DNA of 16,313 nt. It comes from Caryophanales bacterium UBA6769. Lineage in GTDB: Bacteria; Bacillota; Bacilli; Bacillales; UBA6769. Position 1 is the first letter of the stretch. Every line of letters begins with the position of its first letter. Location of the stretch: NCBI GenBank assembly GCA_002453275.1, contig DKGN01000200.1, forward strand, positions 1 to 16,313, written 5' to 3'. The translations under genes were made by a program, and so were the position numbers. The notes beneath the pieces are model-generated. The model did not search any database. It was given only the letters and a program-made list of their open reading frames with translations, and was not told where the DNA came from. This document shows positions 1 to 7,879 of the stretch, one piece after another.

Positions 1-39
1 ACGCTTACCTTTACTTTTAAGCTACCGCACAGTTTATAC

Positions 40-59
40 ATATTGTTTAGAAACAATAT
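40..59. promoter_or_regulatory. Perfect palindrome next to a minus-strand TATAAT (possible operator)
   Basis: Two 9-bp arms, ATATTGTTT and AAACAATAT, are separated by AG. A perfect TATAAT can be read on the minus strand at 63-58, overlapping the right arm, so the palindrome would cover the start point of a minus-strand transcript leaving the window to the left. No good -35 is seen 17 bp upstream, where the menB terminator lies. A repressor site for the next gene (menE would be expected in Bacillus) is an inference. The motif does not match CtsR, Rex, LexA or PerR boxes that I know. Confidence 0.3.
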
Positions 60-80
60 TATAGAAAACAGCGTACATTA

Positions 81-115
81 AAATAAATCAGCTTGATGGC
101 GAGCATCAAGCTGAT
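81..115 (-). terminator. Intrinsic terminator of the menFDHB operon
   Basis: A perfect 12-bp stem (87-98 with 104-115) has the 5-nt loop GCGAG (99-103). On the minus strand it is followed by a T-rich tail (TTATTTTA). It begins 9 bp after the menB stop codon, so it closes the men transcript here. Confidence 0.85.
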
Positions 116-124
116 AATGAGCTT

Positions 125-943
125 TTATGGGAAGCGCGGATATTTGTCAAAGTCCGGCTTACGTTTTTCTTTAAACGCGTCGCGACCTTCTTTCGCTTCA
201 TCAGTTGTATAGTATAGTAATGTTGCATCTCCACCGAGTTGCTGAAGACCAGCAAGACCGTCCGTATCGGCGTTGAAGGAGGCTTTCAGGAAGCGAAGTG
301 CTGTCGAGCTCTTTTCTAGCATTTCGTTACACCATTGAACCGTTTCTTCCTCAAGTTTATCGAGAGGAACGACCGTGTTCACAAGTCCCATATCAAGTGC
401 TTCCTCAGCGCTGTATTGACGGCATAAATACCAGATTTCACGTGCCTTTTTATGACCAACAATTCTTGCTAAATAACCAGCACCATAGCCAGCGTCAAAG
501 CTTCCGACCATCGGGCCTGTTTGTCCAAATACAGCATTGTCAGCAGCAATCGTTAAGTCACACACTATGTGAAGGACGTGACCTCCTCCAATCGCATAAC
601 CGGCAACCATTGCAATGACAGGCTTTGGTGTAACACGAATGAGACGTTGTAAGTCGAGCACGTTTAGACGAGGAATTTGATCCTCTCCTACGTATCCACC
701 GTGGCCACGCACCGTTTGGTCTCCCCCCGAGCAAAAGGCTTTTTCGCCTGCACCTGTTAAAATAATGACACCGATATCGGCATCGTCGCGTGCGTAAGCA
801 ACAGCATCAATTAACTCCATAACCGTTTTTGGACGGAATGCGTTATGTACTTCTGGTCGATTGATCGTTATTTTTGCAATCGCACCATGTGTTTCATAAA
901 TAATATCTTCATAATTTCTTGTTTTTTCCCATTGAATGGTCAT
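125..943 (-). CDS. menB: 1,4-dihydroxy-2-naphthoyl-CoA synthase (MenB)
   Basis: MenB is a cytoplasmic crotonase-fold enzyme of menaquinone synthesis. It closes the ring of o-succinylbenzoyl-CoA to give DHNA-CoA. The 272-aa length is typical. Seen in the sequence: the oxyanion-hole segment FCSGGDQ (70-76), GYAIGGGHVLH (115-125), and QTGPMVGSFD (141-150). The QTG version is the one found in MenB enzymes that use bicarbonate as cofactor. Tyr84, Ser148 and Tyr245 line up with the known active-site Tyr97, Ser161 and Tyr258 of the E. coli enzyme at a constant offset of 13. It is the last gene of the menF-menD-menH-menB unit, 17 nt after menH, with GGAGG directly after the menH stop and 12 nt before the ATG. 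menE, which usually follows in Bacillus, is cut off here by a terminator. Confidence 0.97.
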   Translation of the reverse strand: MTIQWEKTRNYEDIIYETHGAIAKITINRPEVHNAFRPKTVMELIDAVAYARDDADIGVIILTGAGEKAFCSGGDQTVRGHGGYVGEDQIPRLNVLDLQRLIRVTPKPVIAMVAGYAIGGGHVLHIVCDLTIAADNAVFGQTGPMVGSFDAGYGAGYLARIVGHKKAREIWYLCRQYSAEEALDMGLVNTVVPLDKLEEETVQWCNEMLEKSSTALRFLKASFNADTDGLAGLQQLGGDATLLYYTTDEAKEGRDAFKEKRKPDFDKYPRFP

Positions 944-960
944 GTGATAAATCTTCCTCC

Positions 961-1770
961 TTAAATTTGGTTTAAAAATTCCAATACAAGTGTACTGAAT
1001 TGTTCGCTTTTTTCAAAATGAATCGTATGGCCTACATCTTTTACGATTTCGAGCTGTGCTTGCTGAAAGTTTTTTTTCATCGCATGAGCGATTTTGACGT
1101 ATTTCGTATCTAATGCACCAGCAAGTAGCAAAACTGGCATCGTAAGAGAAGGAAGGAATGACCAGAGTGAAGGCTGATTGCCTGTCCCCATTCCCCGTAA
1201 GCTGTTTGCTAGGCCGTGAGTTTGATTTTTCAAGCGATTCGAGCGTAAGTTTTTTCTCTTCTCTAATCTTACTCTTTTTTGTGTTTGAAATAAAGGAATG
1301 TTCTCCCAATAGTGAATGAACTTGTCGATGCCTTGTTGTTCAATGTCATTGGCAAGCCTTTCATCTGCCTGCCTTCTTTCGTTACGCTCTTCTTCAGTCT
1401 GTAATCCTGGCGAACTGCTTTCAAGAATAAGAGAATGTACGCGATTTGGAAAGCGACACGCAAGCATGAGTGCAAGTCTTCCTCCCATTGAATAGCCGAG
1501 AACATGACATGTGTCAATGTTTAGCTTGTTTAAAAGTGCGTCTAGATCATCTGCCGCTTTAGTAATCGAGTAGCGCATCCAATCGATTGGGGCATCTGTT
1601 CTTCCATGACCGATTAAATCAACTGTAATTGTTGTAAATTTCTTTGAAAAAATAGGAATGAATGGGGTCCATGTTAACAGTGAGCCCGTAAACCCATGTA
1701 ACAATAGAAGCGGCGGGCCCTGACCTTCAATTCTCACATTATAATTAACGTCATTTATCCGGTAGAACAT
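961..1770 (-). CDS. menH: SHCHC synthase, alpha/beta-hydrolase (MenH)
   Basis: MenH eliminates pyruvate from SEPHCHC to give 2-succinyl-6-hydroxy-2,4-cyclohexadiene-1-carboxylate (SHCHC), the step after MenD. The 269-aa protein has the alpha/beta-hydrolase oxyanion motif LLLHGFTGS (22-30) and the nucleophile elbow GYSMGG with Ser94. Asp221 (in GALD) and His248 (in VGH) complete the triad. Members of this superfamily are hard to tell apart by sequence alone, so the assignment rests partly on its place between menD and menB. The ATG follows the menD TAA with no gap, and a GGAG lies inside the end of menD, about 12 nt before the start. Translational coupling with menD is likely. Confidence 0.93.
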   Translation of the reverse strand: MFYRINDVNYNVRIEGQGPPLLLLHGFTGSLLTWTPFIPIFSKKFTTITVDLIGHGRTDAPIDWMRYSITKAADDLDALLNKLNIDTCHVLGYSMGGRLALMLACRFPNRVHSLILESSSPGLQTEEERNERRQADERLANDIEQQGIDKFIHYWENIPLFQTQKRVRLEKRKNLRSNRLKNQTHGLANSLRGMGTGNQPSLWSFLPSLTMPVLLLAGALDTKYVKIAHAMKKNFQQAQLEIVKDVGHTIHFEKSEQFSTLVLEFLNQI

Positions 1771-3540
1771 TTAAGCTCGATTCTCCAGTCTTTGGAGAAC
1801 TCCGTCTTCAACATGACGCCACAAGTCTCGATGGATTTGCACGTTTTCCTGTCGTTCTGTGACGACTTCAATTACATGTAAGCCTGTCGATTTAAGACTA
1901 TGGGTGTAAAATTCTTGAAACTCTTTCCAATTTGTAGCACGTGCGTATTCGCCGTCGTACATAGTAACAGCTTGTTCGAAATTAACACCAATTGGTGTGC
2001 CAAATAATTCTTCAAAATGGGCTATATCATGATCAGCTTGAGGCAAAAAGGAAAAAATCCCGCCACCATCATTATTTACGACGATGATTGTAATGTTTAA
2101 ATCGTAAAGCTTTGCGGTTAACAACCCATTTAAATCATGGAAAAAGGATAAATCGCCAATGACTAGGACAAGCTGCTCCGTTTGTGTACTTGCCCCTAAT
2201 GCTGTTGAGACAACTCCATCAATTCCGTTCGCACCTCGATTGGCCATCGTCGTAATTTGTTTCGTTTCTGTAAATAAAAACGTGTCCAAATCACGAATCG
2301 GCATACTGTTTCCGACGAACAATAATGCATTTTCTTCCATTAAAGAAATAGTCTCAAGCATAAGTTGACCTTCGTTTATCGTTTCGTGTTGACTTTCTCG
2401 TTGTATAATCTGCCTACTTAATTGATTATATTGTTGCCAAGCTGAAAGCCAGGCTTGTCGTGCTTCTGAATGTTGAGGCTGAATAAATGAAGGTAGTCGT
2501 TGACATAAATCAGTGAGCTCGGAATATATCATCTGCGTAGCAGACAACGTCGGGTCACGCCAACCTAAGCCTTCATCAACTACGATTTGCTGGCATCCTG
2601 TATATTTATTCAAATAAAGGGTTAAAGCTTTAGATACCGGCATTGCGCCAAAGCGAATGATAACTTCAGGTTTATAATGTTCCACAAACTGTTCGACTCG
2701 TAAGAACGCATCATAACATTCAATAATCAGCTCGCTGCCTTCTCCAAAACGAGTCCGTAATTGTGATAATGGGTCAGCTAAAATTGGATAATCAAGTCGT
2801 TGTGCTAATAAAAGCAAGTCTTCATGAGCGTTCATATGATCTAATGGTCCGCAGACGATTAATCCTTTTGCTGTGGTAGACAGGAGATTCCCAAGCGATT
2901 GCAATTGCTCACTAGTCATCACTGAGTGCCCCTCTATTACTGTAGTAAAGGGTTGCACAATATCATGCCCCTCATCCCAAAGAGAGGAGGCCGATAAGTT
3001 AGGAATGAGCGGCTCCCTAAATGGAAAGTTGATGTGAACGGGTCCAGCTGGACGATGGGTTGCGTTGGCAACTGCTCTTGCTGCACTAATTCTCACATAT
3101 CGAATCACTTCTTCTGTCTGTTCAGGGAGGGCCATATCGACAAACCATTTTGGATACTTCCCAAACAGATGAACTTGGTCGATTGCTTGTGGGGCTCCTG
3201 AATCGCGTAATTCATGCGGTCGGTCAGCGGTTAGTACGATGAGAGGGACACGCGATAAACGGGCTTCAATAACCGCTGGATAATAATTAGCGGCAGCTGT
3301 GCCAGAAGTACAGAGTAAGGCAACGGGTTCATTTGCAGCCTTTGCAATCCCTAACGCAAAAAAGGCAGCTGATCGTTCGTCGACTTGTAGCCAGATTTTA
3401 ATGTTAGGATGCTCCGCAAGCAAAAGGGCTAAAGGTGTTGAACGGGAACCCGGACTTATGACAGCATGACGAGTTCCTGAACGAGCGAGTTCATCAACAA
3501 AAGCAGCGGTATATTTTGTTAGAGCATCGTGTTCAATCAT
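1771..3540 (-). CDS. menD: SEPHCHC synthase, thiamine-diphosphate enzyme (MenD)
   Basis: MenD adds the succinyl-semialdehyde unit from 2-oxoglutarate to isochorismate, the first committed step of menaquinone synthesis, using thiamine diphosphate and a divalent metal. The 589-aa protein shows the three-part layout of the family. The N-terminal pyrimidine-binding domain has SPGSRSTPLAL (29-39) and the cofactor-activating Glu55 in DERSAAFFALG. A middle domain follows, and the C-terminal pyrophosphate domain has GNSMPIRD (410-417), RGANGIDG (435-442) and the metal/ThDP motif GDLSFFHD...NN (462-490). Its ATG overlaps the menF stop by 8 nt (ATGATTGA), and AGGAG lies 9 nt before the ATG inside menF, so the two are probably translationally coupled. 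Confidence 0.97.
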   Translation of the reverse strand: MIEHDALTKYTAAFVDELARSGTRHAVISPGSRSTPLALLLAEHPNIKIWLQVDERSAAFFALGIAKAANEPVALLCTSGTAAANYYPAVIEARLSRVPLIVLTADRPHELRDSGAPQAIDQVHLFGKYPKWFVDMALPEQTEEVIRYVRISAARAVANATHRPAGPVHINFPFREPLIPNLSASSLWDEGHDIVQPFTTVIEGHSVMTSEQLQSLGNLLSTTAKGLIVCGPLDHMNAHEDLLLLAQRLDYPILADPLSQLRTRFGEGSELIIECYDAFLRVEQFVEHYKPEVIIRFGAMPVSKALTLYLNKYTGCQQIVVDEGLGWRDPTLSATQMIYSELTDLCQRLPSFIQPQHSEARQAWLSAWQQYNQLSRQIIQRESQHETINEGQLMLETISLMEENALLFVGNSMPIRDLDTFLFTETKQITTMANRGANGIDGVVSTALGASTQTEQLVLVIGDLSFFHDLNGLLTAKLYDLNITIIVVNNDGGGIFSFLPQADHDIAHFEELFGTPIGVNFEQAVTMYDGEYARATNWKEFQEFYTHSLKSTGLHVIEVVTERQENVQIHRDLWRHVEDGVLQRLENRA

Positions 3541-4936
3541 TTTCTTCTTCTCCTAAAGCAGACAACATTGGCTTGAATTTTATTAACGTTTCATCATATT
3601 CACTTAACGGATTCGAATCAGCCACAAGTCCGACACCAGCGAAAAGTGAAGCTTCCTTCCCTTGGAGCAGGGCAGACCGGATCGCCGCGGCAAACTCTCC
3701 ATTTCGGTTATAGTCGAGCCATCCAATCGGAGCCGCATACCAGCCACGATCAAGCTCTTCAATTTCCCGAATTTTTTCTACACCTTTAAGTTTTGGTGCG
3801 CCACCAAGGGCAGGAGTTGGATGGAGAGCTTCAACAATCGCTAGTAAGGAATGTTCGGTTGCTTTCGCTGTAATTGGAGTAAATAAGTGTTGAATGTGGC
3901 GCGATTTGAAAAGAGTAGGCCCGTCAGGTATTTTGACATTTGTGCACATCGTAAGGGCAACTTCTTTTATCATATCTACAACAAGTTGGTGCTCATGCAA
4001 ATTTTTATCATCTTGTAAAAGCATTTTTCCGAGTTTCCGGTCTTCGCTATCACTCATTCCTCGTTTAATTGATCCTGCAAGACAAGTAAAAAGTGTATGT
4101 TCTTTTTCCTGTTTCACAAGGCGTTCAGGTGATGCCCCAATGAAACAGTGACCTTCATTTTCAAATGCAAAAACAAAACTAGCTGTTTGTTCATCTAATA
4201 GTCGCATTAACGTTGCTTCAGCCGAAAATGGTTCGTCTGAAAAAACACGTAATTCCCTTGCGAGTACAACCTTTTCAAGCTCATGTTTTTTAATTTCTTC
4301 TGTTGCGCTTTCCACAGTCTTCAACCAAGCTTGTGGATTGATTTCTTCCTTTATAAAGGAAGAAGCTCTTTGCTTGGGTGAAGGATGAGTCTGAAAAAGC
4401 TCGTCATGGTCCTGGATAATCTCCTCTGCAAGCATAGTTGGATTATCATTGGCTTCGACAACGATGTTCGACGTTAACCAAGACGTACCTTTATATTGCG
4501 TGTACATATAGCTTGGGAGCGTTAATTGTGCATCGGGAAAGGCCTTCCACAAGCTTGTCTTTTCTTTTAGCGGATCAAAACTAAAACCGCCTAGGAGAGT
4601 AGGACCAGTTGCTGGGATTGATTCATCTGAGACTGCGATAACGGCATCTCGTAACGAATATTCCCATTGTTCTCCTGTCCAAGTAAAGCGGTCATTACCA
4701 TTTATTTGATATGTATGCGCTGAGCCAAGTCCAACTAAAATTAGTTCTCTTTTTGGATCAGCCCAAAATGAGCGTGTCGTAAATTGGCGTTTACATGCAG
4801 AAAAAAAAGAGATAGCATCATGATGATCAACTTTTGTCGTGAGACTGACGATGATTGGACGTTGACAATCACGTGCTGTGTTCACGCCTTCCACGAGCTT
4901 CTCATAAAGTAATTGTGGCTCTTTTATTGTAATCAA
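3533..4936 (-). CDS. menF: Isochorismate synthase (MenF), TTG start at 4936
   Basis: MenF converts chorismate to isochorismate, the entry step to menaquinone. It belongs to the chorismate-binding family. The start is set at TTG 4936-4934 (467 aa) because a perfect AGGAGG (4950-4945) lies exactly 8 nt before it. The open frame continues to a TTG at 5002, but that start has no ribosome site and lies inside the likely promoter. The N-terminal half is variable. The catalytic domain spans roughly residues 200-460 and has EKVVLARE (about 221-228, with the conserved lysine), GASPERL (267-273), HPTPALGGAPK (372-382) and GVGLVADSNPLSEYDET near the C-terminus. Siderophore-type isochorismate synthases share these motifs, but the operon with menD, menH and menB decides the assignment. 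It is the first gene of the operon. Confidence 0.95.
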   Translation of the reverse strand: MITIKEPQLLYEKLVEGVNTARDCQRPIIVSLTTKVDHHDAISFFSACKRQFTTRSFWADPKRELILVGLGSAHTYQINGNDRFTWTGEQWEYSLRDAVIAVSDESIPATGPTLLGGFSFDPLKEKTSLWKAFPDAQLTLPSYMYTQYKGTSWLTSNIVVEANDNPTMLAEEIIQDHDELFQTHPSPKQRASSFIKEEINPQAWLKTVESATEEIKKHELEKVVLARELRVFSDEPFSAEATLMRLLDEQTASFVFAFENEGHCFIGASPERLVKQEKEHTLFTCLAGSIKRGMSDSEDRKLGKMLLQDDKNLHEHQLVVDMIKEVALTMCTNVKIPDGPTLFKSRHIQHLFTPITAKATEHSLLAIVEALHPTPALGGAPKLKGVEKIREIEELDRGWYAAPIGWLDYNRNGEFAAAIRSALLQGKEASLFAGVGLVADSNPLSEYDETLIKFKPMLSALGEEEND

Positions 4937-4982
4937 AGCAGATTCCTCCTGCGTTAATAACAAAACAATTGAATCATCTTCA

Positions 4983-5012
4983 AAGATACACCTTTTCTTC
5001 AAATTATGTCAA
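4983..5012 (-). promoter_or_regulatory. Candidate sigma-A promoter of menFDHB
   Basis: On the minus strand TTGACA (5012-5007) is followed after 18 bp by TATCTT (4988-4983). The start point would be near 4976, giving a 5' leader of about 40 nt to the TTG at 4936. The -35 is perfect and the -10 matches four of six positions. Confidence 0.55.
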
Positions 5013-5043
5013 CAAACAAGCTATGTTTTAGCACCTTTTTTCA

Positions 5044-5111
5044 TTGACAGTAGACAACTATTCTTCTAAACTTAAACTAGTCATAAGCTTTCTTTAAAAA
5101 TGCTTTATAAT
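5044..5111 (+). promoter_or_regulatory. Candidate menA promoter region
   Basis: A perfect TTGACA (5044-5049) is followed after 17 bp by TAAACT (5067-5072), a four-of-six -10. Further down a perfect TATAAT (5106-5111) lacks a clear -35. Either could serve menA. The first would give a leader of about 95 nt, the second about 58 nt. The TTGACA faces away from the menF TTGACA with 31 bp between them. Confidence 0.45.
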
Positions 5112-5175
5112 GGGAATTAACGCTAGATAAAGAAGGATAAAGCCTCTGACTATTTTTAAAGGGGAGAGAAGAACG

Positions 5176-6105
5176 ATGTCGGCATTACTTGAGCGTCAAG
5201 GTGACGTAAAGCCATCTTCGAGCTGGCAAGTATGGTGGCGATTGTTGCGTCCACATACATTAACAGCTGCATTTATTCCAGTTGTCATCGGTACGATGCT
5301 CGCACTGTTGGATGGGAAGTTTCATTTATTGCTTTTTTTCTCTATGCTATTGGCTTCCTTATTAATCCAAACAGCAACGAATATGTTTAACGAATATTAC
5401 GATTACAAGCGAGGACTTGATACGGCCGAATCCGTTGGAATTGGGGGCGCCATCGTAAGGGATGGAATCGAACCGAAAGTCGTGTTGCGTTTAGGTGGTA
5501 TTTTATTTGTCATTTCATTATTCATCGGAATATATATATCAGCGACGACAAGCTGGTGGATTGCAGTTATAGGTGCTGTTTCGATGGCGGCAGGGTATTT
5601 TTATACTGGCGGTCCACACCCAATTGCTTACACACCATACGGTGAAATTGTCGCTGGGTTTTTTATGGGTCTTATTATTATTCTTATTTCATTTTTTATT
5701 CAAACAGGAACCGTGACGTTAAAAAGTGTCCTCATCTCCATTCCAATCTCGATTTTATGTGGTGCGATTTTAACGGCGAATAACATTCGTGATCGTGAAG
5801 GTGATGAAAAGAGTGGCAGGAAAACATTGGCGATCATTTTAGGACATGAAAACTCGATTAAATTTTTAGCGGCAATGTTTGGCATTTCATATTTATGGAT
5901 TGTTGGGATGATCGTAACAGGATATGCTTCTGTATGGCTGTTGCTTGTTTTTATAAGCTTGCCTCGTGCGATTACAGCTACAAAAAGTTTTATTGGAAAA
6001 TCACGTCCGATTGAGATGATGCCAGCGATGAAAGCAACGGCACAAATGCATACTTCGTTTGGATTTTTAGTTTCACTTGGGCTCCTAATCGAATATTTTG
6101 TTTAA
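5176..6105 (+). CDS. menA: 1,4-dihydroxy-2-naphthoate polyprenyltransferase (MenA)
   Basis: MenA is an integral membrane UbiA-family prenyltransferase. It joins a polyprenyl chain to DHNA with loss of CO2, giving demethylmenaquinone. The 309-aa protein has many hydrophobic helices and both metal/diphosphate-binding Asp motifs: N72-EYYD-YKRGLD (72-82) and N203-IRDREGD (203-210). WWRLLRPHTLTAAFIPVVIGT near the N-terminus is typical of bacterial MenA. The ATG at 5176 has GGGGAGAG about 10 nt upstream. It is divergent from menFDHB, so the two membrane-directed halves of the pathway sit on separate transcripts sharing one intergenic region. It is monocistronic, with a strong terminator 15 bp after the stop. 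Confidence 0.97.
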   Translation: MSALLERQGDVKPSSSWQVWWRLLRPHTLTAAFIPVVIGTMLALLDGKFHLLLFFSMLLASLLIQTATNMFNEYYDYKRGLDTAESVGIGGAIVRDGIEPKVVLRLGGILFVISLFIGIYISATTSWWIAVIGAVSMAAGYFYTGGPHPIAYTPYGEIVAGFFMGLIIILISFFIQTGTVTLKSVLISIPISILCGAILTANNIRDREGDEKSGRKTLAIILGHENSIKFLAAMFGISYLWIVGMIVTGYASVWLLLVFISLPRAITATKSFIGKSRPIEMMPAMKATAQMHTSFGFLVSLGLLIEYFV

Positions 6106-6120
6106 AGCAAATTATTATGG

Positions 6121-6149
6121 GATGACGTCAAAAAACGTCATCTTTTTTT
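6121..6149 (+). terminator. Intrinsic terminator of menA
   Basis: The stem GATGACGT (6121-6128) pairs with ACGTCATC (6135-6142) around the loop CAAAAA, followed by seven T residues. Confidence 0.9.
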
Positions 6150-6161
6150 AATTAGAAGGAA

Positions 6162-6190
6162 TTGATACGAACGTAGCTAATTTATATATT
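6162..6190 (+). promoter_or_regulatory. Sigma-A promoter of the amidase gene
   Basis: TTGATA (6162-6167), a 17-bp spacer and TATATT (6185-6190). Each box differs from consensus at one position. The start point would be near 6197, only about 20 nt before the TTG start codon and its ribosome site. Confidence 0.65.
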
Positions 6191-6217
6191 ATAGAAACTT
6201 ATAAAGGAGAGATTGAG

Positions 6218-7639
6218 TTGAACATTACAGATTTAACTGCAACCGAGCTTCGTCACCAAATCCAAGCTAAAAAACTATCGCCAATTGAAGTCGTCAATGC
6301 TTATTTACAACGGATTGAACGATTGAATGATAAATGGAATGCATACGTTACGATAAATGAACAGGCGCTTGCCGAAGCGAAGAAGGCAGAGGATGCTATC
6401 ATGAAGGGGGATCCACTAGGAGAATTGCACGGTATTCCAATTGCAATTAAAGATTTGACGCCAACAAAAGGATTGTTAACAACATACGGTTCACAAGCCT
6501 TCAAAGATTACATACCTAACGATGAACCGACCTTTTTAAAAAGAGTGAAGGCTGCTGGAGGGATTGTGCTTGGGAAAACAAATACTCCCGAATTCGGTCA
6601 CAAAGGAACGACAGATAACCCGTTGTTTGGCACAACAACAAACCCATGGGATGAAACGCTAACCCCTGGTGGTTCAAGCGGTGGCTCTGCTGCGGCTGTA
6701 GCGGCAAAGCTAGCCCCCTTTGCAGAAGGAAGTGATGGCGGTGGCTCCATCCGCATCCCAGCTTCATTGACAGGAACATTTGGATTAAAGCCAACATTCG
6801 GGGTCGTTCCTCACGATGGAGACCATGATAACGTGTTCGGTTCCCAGCATCCGTATTTACACAATGGACCGATGTCGAGAACAGTTGAGGATGCCGCGTT
6901 GCTATTTTCTGTTATGCACGGGTATGCAGAGAACGATCCAGACTCTGTTCCCTTTACCTTCAGTAATTTGTTGAGCAACACTAATGAAAAGAAATCGATG
7001 AAAATTGCTTACACTCCAAATTTCGGAATGTATGAAGTTGCGCATGATGTTACGAAAGTGATTGAAAAAGCTCGTGACAATTTTTCTGAGCTCGGTTTTC
7101 AAGTCGAGGAAGTTGAGTTTGACTTTGGGATGAGTAAAAAAGACATTCAACACTCATTTATTGGGCTGTGGTGTGTGAAATATGCTGCAGCTTACGGTCA
7201 GCTCTATGATAATCAACCTGAGCATTTTTCGAAAAACATCATTAGTATGATTGAATTTGGCAGAAAGTTAAGTGCTGTTGATTATAAATCAATTGATTGG
7301 AAACGAACAAAGATCTGGCAAACGATTCAAAATGTCTTAAGTCACTATGACTTTATTATTGCACCCACGCTTGCCACGACCGCATTTGATCATCATTTAC
7401 CTGGACCTAACAAAATTAATGGAAAAGACATTAACCCTGCGAATGATTGGATGATGACCCAAATTTTCAACTTAACGGGGCATCCAGCAGCGTCACTTCC
7501 TGTCGGGTTAACAGAAGCAGGCCTACCCGTCGGCTTGCAAGTTATTAGCAAAAAATTCACAGACGATCAGTTACTACAAGTGTGTCACCGTTACGAGCAA
7601 GCCTTTGAAACGTTTGTTAATCCACCTGTATGTGAATAA
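6218..7639 (+). CDS. Amidase-signature family amidohydrolase
   Basis: The 473-aa enzyme has the complete amidase-signature Ser-cisSer-Lys triad. Lys78 is in IPIAIKD, cis-Ser153 in GGSSGGSAAA (151-160) and nucleophile Ser177 in GGGSIRIPAS (174-183). The 24-residue spacing between the two serines equals that of fatty acid amide hydrolase. The family hydrolyses amide bonds of very different substrates, and the sequence does not tell which. It is not next to gatC or gatB, so GatA of the tRNA amidotransferase is unlikely. The start is TTG at 6218, chosen because AAAGGAG lies 8 nt upstream. The gene has its own promoter and terminator. The C-terminal LTGHPAASLPVGLTEAGLPVG stretch is typical of the family. 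No signal peptide is seen, so it is probably cytoplasmic. Confidence 0.88.
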   Translation: MNITDLTATELRHQIQAKKLSPIEVVNAYLQRIERLNDKWNAYVTINEQALAEAKKAEDAIMKGDPLGELHGIPIAIKDLTPTKGLLTTYGSQAFKDYIPNDEPTFLKRVKAAGGIVLGKTNTPEFGHKGTTDNPLFGTTTNPWDETLTPGGSSGGSAAAVAAKLAPFAEGSDGGGSIRIPASLTGTFGLKPTFGVVPHDGDHDNVFGSQHPYLHNGPMSRTVEDAALLFSVMHGYAENDPDSVPFTFSNLLSNTNEKKSMKIAYTPNFGMYEVAHDVTKVIEKARDNFSELGFQVEEVEFDFGMSKKDIQHSFIGLWCVKYAAAYGQLYDNQPEHFSKNIISMIEFGRKLSAVDYKSIDWKRTKIWQTIQNVLSHYDFIIAPTLATTAFDHHLPGPNKINGKDINPANDWMMTQIFNLTGHPAASLPVGLTEAGLPVGLQVISKKFTDDQLLQVCHRYEQAFETFVNPPVCE

Positions 7640-7652
7640 AGTGAGAAAGTCT

Positions 7653-7697
7653 AAGATCCGTCATCATGAGAATGGTGACGGATCTTTTTATTTTTTC
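7653..7697 (+). terminator. Intrinsic terminator of the amidase gene
   Basis: An 11-bp stem (7653-7663 with 7676-7686) containing GATCCGTCA/TGACGGATC is followed by TTTTTATTTTTT. It begins 13 bp after the stop codon. Confidence 0.88.
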
Positions 7698-7718
7698 TAA
7701 AAAACTTAGTCAAAACAC

Positions 7719-7747
7719 TTGAAAGTCAGAGAAGGTCAGAGTATAAT
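7719..7747 (+). promoter_or_regulatory. Sigma-A promoter of clpE
   Basis: TTGAAA (7719-7724), exactly 17 bp, and a perfect TATAAT (7742-7747). The first CtsR operator occupies the spacer, so CtsR binding should block RNA polymerase. The leader would be about 125 nt, and a second, nearer promoter is possible but not clear. Confidence 0.75.
7724..7740 (+). promoter_or_regulatory. CtsR operator 1 (double heptad)
   Basis: AGTCAGA, GAA, GGTCAGA: two direct heptads with the 3-nt NAN spacer of the CtsR box (RGTCAAA-NAN-RGTCAAA). It lies between the -35 and -10 of the clpE promoter. A further single heptad, AGTCAAA, lies upstream at 7708-7714. Confidence 0.75.
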
Positions 7748-7749
7748 AA

Positions 7750-7773
7750 AGTCAAAGGTCAATATTAGTCAAA
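7750..7773 (+). promoter_or_regulatory. CtsR operator 2 (three heptads)
   Basis: AGTCAAA (7750-7756) directly abuts GGTCAAT (7757-7763), which is followed after 3 nt by AGTCAAA (7767-7773). The last two make the double site with standard spacing. It lies just downstream of the -10, at the expected transcription start. Confidence 0.75.
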
Positions 7774-7824
7774 CAAGTAAGTGTTGCATATACCTAACGA
7801 AAATTTACTTTTTTATATGGATAA

Positions 7825-7841
7825 GGTCAAACTTGGTCAAG
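7825..7841 (+). promoter_or_regulatory. CtsR operator 3 (double heptad)
   Basis: GGTCAAA, CTT, GGTCAAG with the standard 3-nt spacer. It ends 38 bp before the clpE ATG, inside the leader of the promoter at 7719-7747. It could act as a roadblock or cover a second promoter. Confidence 0.75.
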
Positions 7842-7879
7842 TAACTTAAATCGATTGAATTGAAAAAAGGAGGATATTT

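Noticed and set aside
298..618. 106-codon plus-strand frame inside menB
   Set aside because: It is antisense to a clear menB gene, and its composition looks like an out-of-frame translation. Other long frames opposite menF, menD, clpE and the hydrolase were dropped for the same reason.
6218..7639. GatA subunit of the Asp/Glu-tRNA amidotransferase
   Set aside because: The gene stands alone with its own promoter and terminator and has no gatC or gatB next to it; the fold alone does not support GatA.
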